From positions 2,480,001 through 2,544,000 of the forward strand of contig NZ_AP021879.1 of NCBI RefSeq assembly GCF_009689005.1: a stretch of DNA of 64,000 nt. Direction: 5' to 3'. Source of the DNA: Desulfosarcina ovata subsp. ovata. Its GTDB lineage: Bacteria > Desulfobacterota > Desulfobacteria > Desulfobacterales > Desulfosarcinaceae. The position numbers were made by a program, and so were the translations under genes. Positions 60,121 through 64,000 of the stretch are shown piece by piece (the first letter of the stretch is position 1; the number at the start of each line of letters is the position of its first letter). Under the pieces are notes generated by a model. It worked only from the letters and a program-made list of their open reading frames with translations, had not been told where the DNA came from and made no database searches.

Positions 60121-63066
60121 ATGTCCCACCATATCGCTGCCGGCCTGACCCGATCGCACCGGTGGTATCGACATACGGCGCTTCTCACGGTACTGTTGAT
60201 TATTTTCGGCGGGTTCGGTCCCACCGCAAATCACTCCGGCGTCTTTCATTCGGGCATCTTTTCTCCACAGCCGGCTGTAGCGGGACCGGCAACGGCACCC
60301 GGACCGGGCTGGGCCCATGAAACCAGCGACCTTAAACCCGACCCGAACATCGTATTCGGCCGGCTATCCAACGGCTTCCGCTACGTACTGATGCAAAACC
60401 AACGACCGGAAAACCGGGTCAGCCTTCATCTTTTTGTCCATGCCGGCAGCCTGAACGAAACCGAAGATCAGCGGGGTGTGGCCCACTTTCTGGAACATAT
60501 GCTGTTCAACGGGTCCACTCACTTTCCACCGGGAGAACTGATCCGTTACTTCCAGAGCATTGGCATGCAATTCGGCAACGATGCCAATGCCCATACCGGA
60601 TTCAACGAAACCGTTTACGATGTTATCCTTCCGCAGGGAGATGCACAAAATCTCGAAAAAGGCCTTCTTGTCATGCAGGATTATGCCATGGGCGCGCTGC
60701 TTCTGGAAGAGGAAGTCAAGCGGGAAAGCGGCGTCATTCTATCGGAAATGCGGTCGCGCGATTCAGCGGGATATCGGACGTTCAAGGCCACCTTAACGTT
60801 TGAGCTTCCCGATTTTCTGGTCTCCGAACGGCTGCCCATCGGCAAGGCGACGGTGGTCCGGCATGCGAACCGCAAACTGCTCAAATCGTTTTACGACGCC
60901 TGGTACCGGCCGGATAACATGATGCTGGTTATGGTCGGTGATTTTTCCATTCCCACCGCCAAGCCGCTGATCGAATCCCGGTTCGGCCCATTCACCGCCC
61001 GGGCGGCAGCGGCACAGCCGCCGGTTTTGGGTCATATCGCCCATCAGGGAGTTCAGGTCTTCTACCACCATGAGCCCGAAGCGGGCGGCACATCCGTCAG
61101 CATCGAAACCATCCGGTCCGAACCTCCGGCCGCAGATACGGCGCAGGCAAGGCATCAGCGGATGATTGAAGCGATGGCCGATCGCATCGTGCAAAGCCGC
61201 CTGGACAGCCGCCTGAAAGCACCGGAGACGCCGTTTACCTCGGCCGCCGTGGGCAGTGGAACCTACCTGAACCACATCCGCTACAGTGACATCTCGGCCG
61301 ACAGCAGCGCCGAAAAATGGTCGCAGACCCTGGCTGCCATCGAGCAGGAGCTGCGCCGGGCGTTGCTTTACGGATTCCGCCAGGAAGAACTGGAACGGGT
61401 CAGAAAAGATGTTTTGAAGCAATTGGACAATGCCGTACGCGAAACACCGACCCGCAACAGTACAACACTGGCCCGTTCCATTATCCACAATATCGCCGAA
61501 AACCGGGTCATCCGGTCGCCCGAACAGGAGGAGTCCCTTTTGGCCCCCCTGGTGGCGTCGGCCACCCTGGAACAGGTCCAAAAGGCGTTCCGGGACAATT
61601 GGTCCGCCACGCATCGGCTGGTGCTGGTAACGGGCAATGCCGATCTCACCCAAACGTCACGCCCCTCCCCCCAGGCGCAAATCAGGGACGCATTCCTGGC
61701 CGCTGCGAAAGTTGCGGTCTCCCCCCCTGAAGCGGAAACGGCAACTCCGTTCCCCTACCTGCCGACACCGGCGGACATCGGCCAGGTGGCCTCCCGTGAC
61801 GTCCTGGCGGATCTGGGGATTACACGAATTCAGCTGGCCAATGGCGTGCGGATCAACCTGAAACGGACCGATTACAAAACCAACGAAGTCCTGGCCAACC
61901 TGATTTTCGGCCATGGCCGGTCCAGTGAACCCGAGTCGCGTCCGGGACTCGGCCTGCTGGCCGAACCGACGGTGAATGAAAGTGGTCTGGGCGGCATGGA
62001 CACCGACAAACTGGAACGTGCCATGGCAGGAAAAAGTACCTATGTGGACTTCCGGATTGGCGAGACCTATTTCAATTTTTTTGCTGAAAGTGTCAGCGAT
62101 GAAATGGAGCTGCTCTTCCAACTGCTCTACGCCCATATCATCGATCCCGGTTTCCGTGATGATGCCCTGGCCCTGGCCCGCGAGCGATTGCACCAGGATT
62201 ACCAGTCGGCCAGCCGGTCCATCGAAGGCATGCTGAAAATCGAAGGCACCCGTTTTCTCGCCGGCGGCGACAGCCGTTTCGGCATGCCCTCCTCCTTTTC
62301 AGCCATCAGGGCCATTGATCTGGCCGACATCCGCAACTGGATCATACCTCAGTTGAGCAGCGCTCCGCTGGAGTTGTCCATCGTCGGTGACATCGATGAA
62401 GCGACCGTCATCGAATTGGCTCGCCGCTATCTGGGGGCGTTGCCGGCCAAAAGCGAATCCAACGTCACCATGAGAACCACCCTGCCCCATCTGCCCGCAG
62501 GAAGCATCCGCAGGATCGCGGTCGATACCCAGATCCCCAAAGCCCTGGTGGTTTCAGCCTGGCAGACGGAGGATTTCTGGGACATCCACCGCACCCGACG
62601 GCTTTCGGTCCTGGCCGACGTTTTTTCCGAACGCCTGCGGGAACGGATTCGTGAAAAGCTGGGTGCGTCCTATTCCCCCTATGCGTTCAACCGGGCCAGT
62701 CGGGCCTATGACGGCTACGGCCTTTTCCAGGCGTATGTCAATGTGGCACCGGACCAGACGAGCGCCGTGCTCCAGGAAGTCAAGGCCATTGCCGCCGATC
62801 TGGTTCGAAAGGGCGTCACCGAGGATGAACGGCTGCGCGCGATCGATCCGATGCTCACCTCCATCAAGCAGTACCGGCAGACCAACGGCTACTGGCTCAA
62901 CAGTGTCATGACCGCATCCGGCCGATCGCCCCAGCAGTTTGCATGGGCCCGCAGTTTCGTGGACGACTTCCGGGCGATCACCGTCGACGAACTGTCCCGG
63001 CTGGCCACCACCTATCTGATCCCGGAGCGTGCCGCTGCGGTTGTCATCGCACCGAAGGCACCATAA
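60121..63066 (+). CDS. M16-family (pitrilysin/insulinase-like) zinc peptidase
   Basis: A 981-residue exported peptidase of two fused M16 halves. The active site is AHFLEHMLFNGSTHF (HxxEH) in the first half with the distal Glu in VKRESGVILSEM. The second half lacks the zinc motif but has the substrate-binding RERIREKLGASYSPYAF. A hydrophobic segment (HTALLTVLLIIFGGFGPT) near the N-terminus may be a signal peptide. It degrades or processes peptides in the periplasm. A strong terminator follows. Confidence 0.92.
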   Translation: MSHHIAAGLTRSHRWYRHTALLTVLLIIFGGFGPTANHSGVFHSGIFSPQPAVAGPATAPGPGWAHETSDLKPDPNIVFGRLSNGFRYVLMQNQRPENRVSLHLFVHAGSLNETEDQRGVAHFLEHMLFNGSTHFPPGELIRYFQSIGMQFGNDANAHTGFNETVYDVILPQGDAQNLEKGLLVMQDYAMGALLLEEEVKRESGVILSEMRSRDSAGYRTFKATLTFELPDFLVSERLPIGKATVVRHANRKLLKSFYDAWYRPDNMMLVMVGDFSIPTAKPLIESRFGPFTARAAAAQPPVLGHIAHQGVQVFYHHEPEAGGTSVSIETIRSEPPAADTAQARHQRMIEAMADRIVQSRLDSRLKAPETPFTSAAVGSGTYLNHIRYSDISADSSAEKWSQTLAAIEQELRRALLYGFRQEELERVRKDVLKQLDNAVRETPTRNSTTLARSIIHNIAENRVIRSPEQEESLLAPLVASATLEQVQKAFRDNWSATHRLVLVTGNADLTQTSRPSPQAQIRDAFLAAAKVAVSPPEAETATPFPYLPTPADIGQVASRDVLADLGITRIQLANGVRINLKRTDYKTNEVLANLIFGHGRSSEPESRPGLGLLAEPTVNESGLGGMDTDKLERAMAGKSTYVDFRIGETYFNFFAESVSDEMELLFQLLYAHIIDPGFRDDALALARERLHQDYQSASRSIEGMLKIEGTRFLAGGDSRFGMPSSFSAIRAIDLADIRNWIIPQLSSAPLELSIVGDIDEATVIELARRYLGALPAKSESNVTMRTTLPHLPAGSIRRIAVDTQIPKALVVSAWQTEDFWDIHRTRRLSVLADVFSERLRERIREKLGASYSPYAFNRASRAYDGYGLFQAYVNVAPDQTSAVLQEVKAIAADLVRKGVTEDERLRAIDPMLTSIKQYRQTNGYWLNSVMTASGRSPQQFAWARSFVDDFRAITVDELSRLATTYLIPERAAAVVIAPKAP

Positions 63067-63075
63067 ACGTAATAC

Positions 63076-63109
63076 AAAAAAACGCGCCCCTGACCGGGAC
63101 GCGTTTTTT
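63076..63109. terminator. Bidirectional intrinsic terminator
   Basis: AAAAAACGCG-C-CCC and GGG-A-CGCGTTTTTT with loop TGACC lie between the convergent M16 peptidase and DUF4340 genes. Confidence 0.88.
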
Positions 63110-63136
63110 GATTTCAGGCGGACTTGTCGGATCGGG

Positions 63137-64000
63137 TCAGGACGTTTTCCCATCCTTTGACTCAACGCTTTTCAGCAGGGCTGCCGGATCGAAAATAAAG
63201 CTGTCGTACTGCCATTTCTTCACGGAAAAGATCCAGGGCCCCAGCTGGTCGTTGATCTGCTGGGCGGTCATCACCGCCGGGGGCTTTTGCGCTGCCGGCG
63301 TCTTCTCCCCGTCGGCCTTGTCGTCCACCGGCGCCGTTTCGCTGTCATCGGCGTCGGCGGCGACCGTATCCGCAGTTTCCGGAGTTTCGGGGGTTACGGG
63401 TAAGGCATCCGCCACCACGCGCAGGGTGTACGTCTCCTTGCCGTCGGAGCGGGGGAAAATGGTAATCTCACGGCCATCGAAAAGACGATAGACCAGGCGG
63501 TCCCCTTGCAAAGGGGCCTCCCCTTCAGCCCGCCGGACATCGGACAGGTTCAACGGGGCCAGGGCATCGAGCACCTGGTCGATCTTCGTCTGATCGACGG
63601 TTCTTCCCGCGGAAACGGGATCCATCTCGGCGGCCTTGTCCTTCTCCGGTCGGGTAAGGGTGTACACCGGCGCATCGGCACCCGCCGCATAAGCGGTCAC
63701 GGCGGCCACGCTGTCGGCCTTGATGTTCAGGATCTCATCGGCCAGCCACTCTTCCGGAGCGGTTTTCAGGAAACGGAAATCGCCGTCAACCAGGAACACC
63801 GTTTCCCCGTCGGCGAGCTTCAGGTACTGTCCGCCCGTACCGCCACCCTCGGCTGTGCGGGTCTGTCCCAAAATGACATCGGCGAGAATTTTTCCGTTGC
63901 CATCTTTCAGGGTGATGGCCGTGCCGTGCCCCTTCTCTGCTTTCTCCGATGGCGCCAGCAGGGAGAGACGCACCAGGCTCTCCGGTGTGGCGGTGAAACT
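63137..64000 (-). CDS. DUF4340-domain protein (C-terminal part, runs off window)
   Basis: The open frame continues beyond 64000 (upstream codons read TATPESLV). About 280 residues are visible: repeated DUF4340 units (ILADVILGQTRTAEGGGTGG, FLVDGDFRFLKTAPEEWLAD, DRLVYRLFDGREITIF) and an acidic, Ala/Thr/Pro linker (TPETPETADTVAADADDSET). DUF4340 proteins accompany gliding/ABC-2 type systems (GldG-like), but such a gene could lie outside the window. Confidence 0.85.
   Translation of the reverse strand, partial: SFTATPESLVRLSLLAPSEKAEKGHGTAITLKDGNGKILADVILGQTRTAEGGGTGGQYLKLADGETVFLVDGDFRFLKTAPEEWLADEILNIKADSVAAVTAYAAGADAPVYTLTRPEKDKAAEMDPVSAGRTVDQTKIDQVLDALAPLNLSDVRRAEGEAPLQGDRLVYRLFDGREITIFPRSDGKETYTLRVVADALPVTPETPETADTVAADADDSETAPVDDKADGEKTPAAQKPPAVMTAQQINDQLGPWIFSVKKWQYDSFIFDPAALLKSVESKDGKTS

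Overview
The window reads as a chromosomal stretch of a Gram-negative, moderately GC-rich anaerobe, most likely a member of the Desulfobacterota (Desulfosarcina/Desulfobacteraceae-like). This is inferred from the many hybrid sensor kinases, a PAS domain with a paired-Cys insert, the FmdE-type protein, the TonB and Lol-type envelope genes, and the density of short palindromic repeats. No rRNA or other decisive marker is present.

Layout. 0-3.7 kb: a lipoprotein binding protein paired with a hybrid kinase. 3.9-11.5 kb: housekeeping and accessory enzymes (SDR/DUF2867, AEC carrier, endo/exonuclease/phosphatase, PHP-glycosyltransferase fusion, radical SAM). 11.9-17.2 kb: MarR regulator plus an RND (MMPL) exporter, LolA-like protein and outer-membrane barrel. 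17.3-28.7 kb: a metal- or chelate-uptake island with a TrmO-FmdE fusion, SAM methyltransferase, zinc ribbon, AraC regulator, two TonB receptors, a 56-residue microprotein and a BtuCDF/FecBCD-type ABC importer. 29.5-34.3 kb: an AT-rich accessory segment with a secreted glycerophosphodiesterase, small unknown genes, decayed kinases and PhoB/PhoP-like direct repeats. 34.4-36.5 kb: a VPLPA-CTERM protein, a PilZ protein and a VpsT-like LuxR regulator, which together suggest c-di-GMP or surface control. 36.6-37.2 kb: gene remnants. 37.4-45.2 kb: a second binding protein-kinase unit whose tandem response regulator is split by an intact IS4-family element, followed by a large hybrid kinase. 45.3-51.1 kb: enoyl-CoA hydratase and a choline/betaine locus (ProX-like, BetB, BetA, FadR-type regulator with two palindromic operators). 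51.7-56.4 kb: two CsgG-like proteins with an outer-membrane protein, and a TPR-methyltransferase. 56.5-64 kb: tRNA-Ala(GGC), PpiD, a zinc-ribbon membrane protein, a histone-H1-like protein, an M16 peptidase and the 3' part of a DUF4340 gene.

Across these regions the intergenic DNA carries at least seven families of short palindromic, MITE-like repeats. One has a clear 9-bp target duplication. The strongest candidates for undescribed biology are the 17.3-28.7 kb uptake island, with its terminator-ended RNA leaders and microprotein, and the repeated permease-less pairing of a substrate-binding lipoprotein with a sensor kinase.
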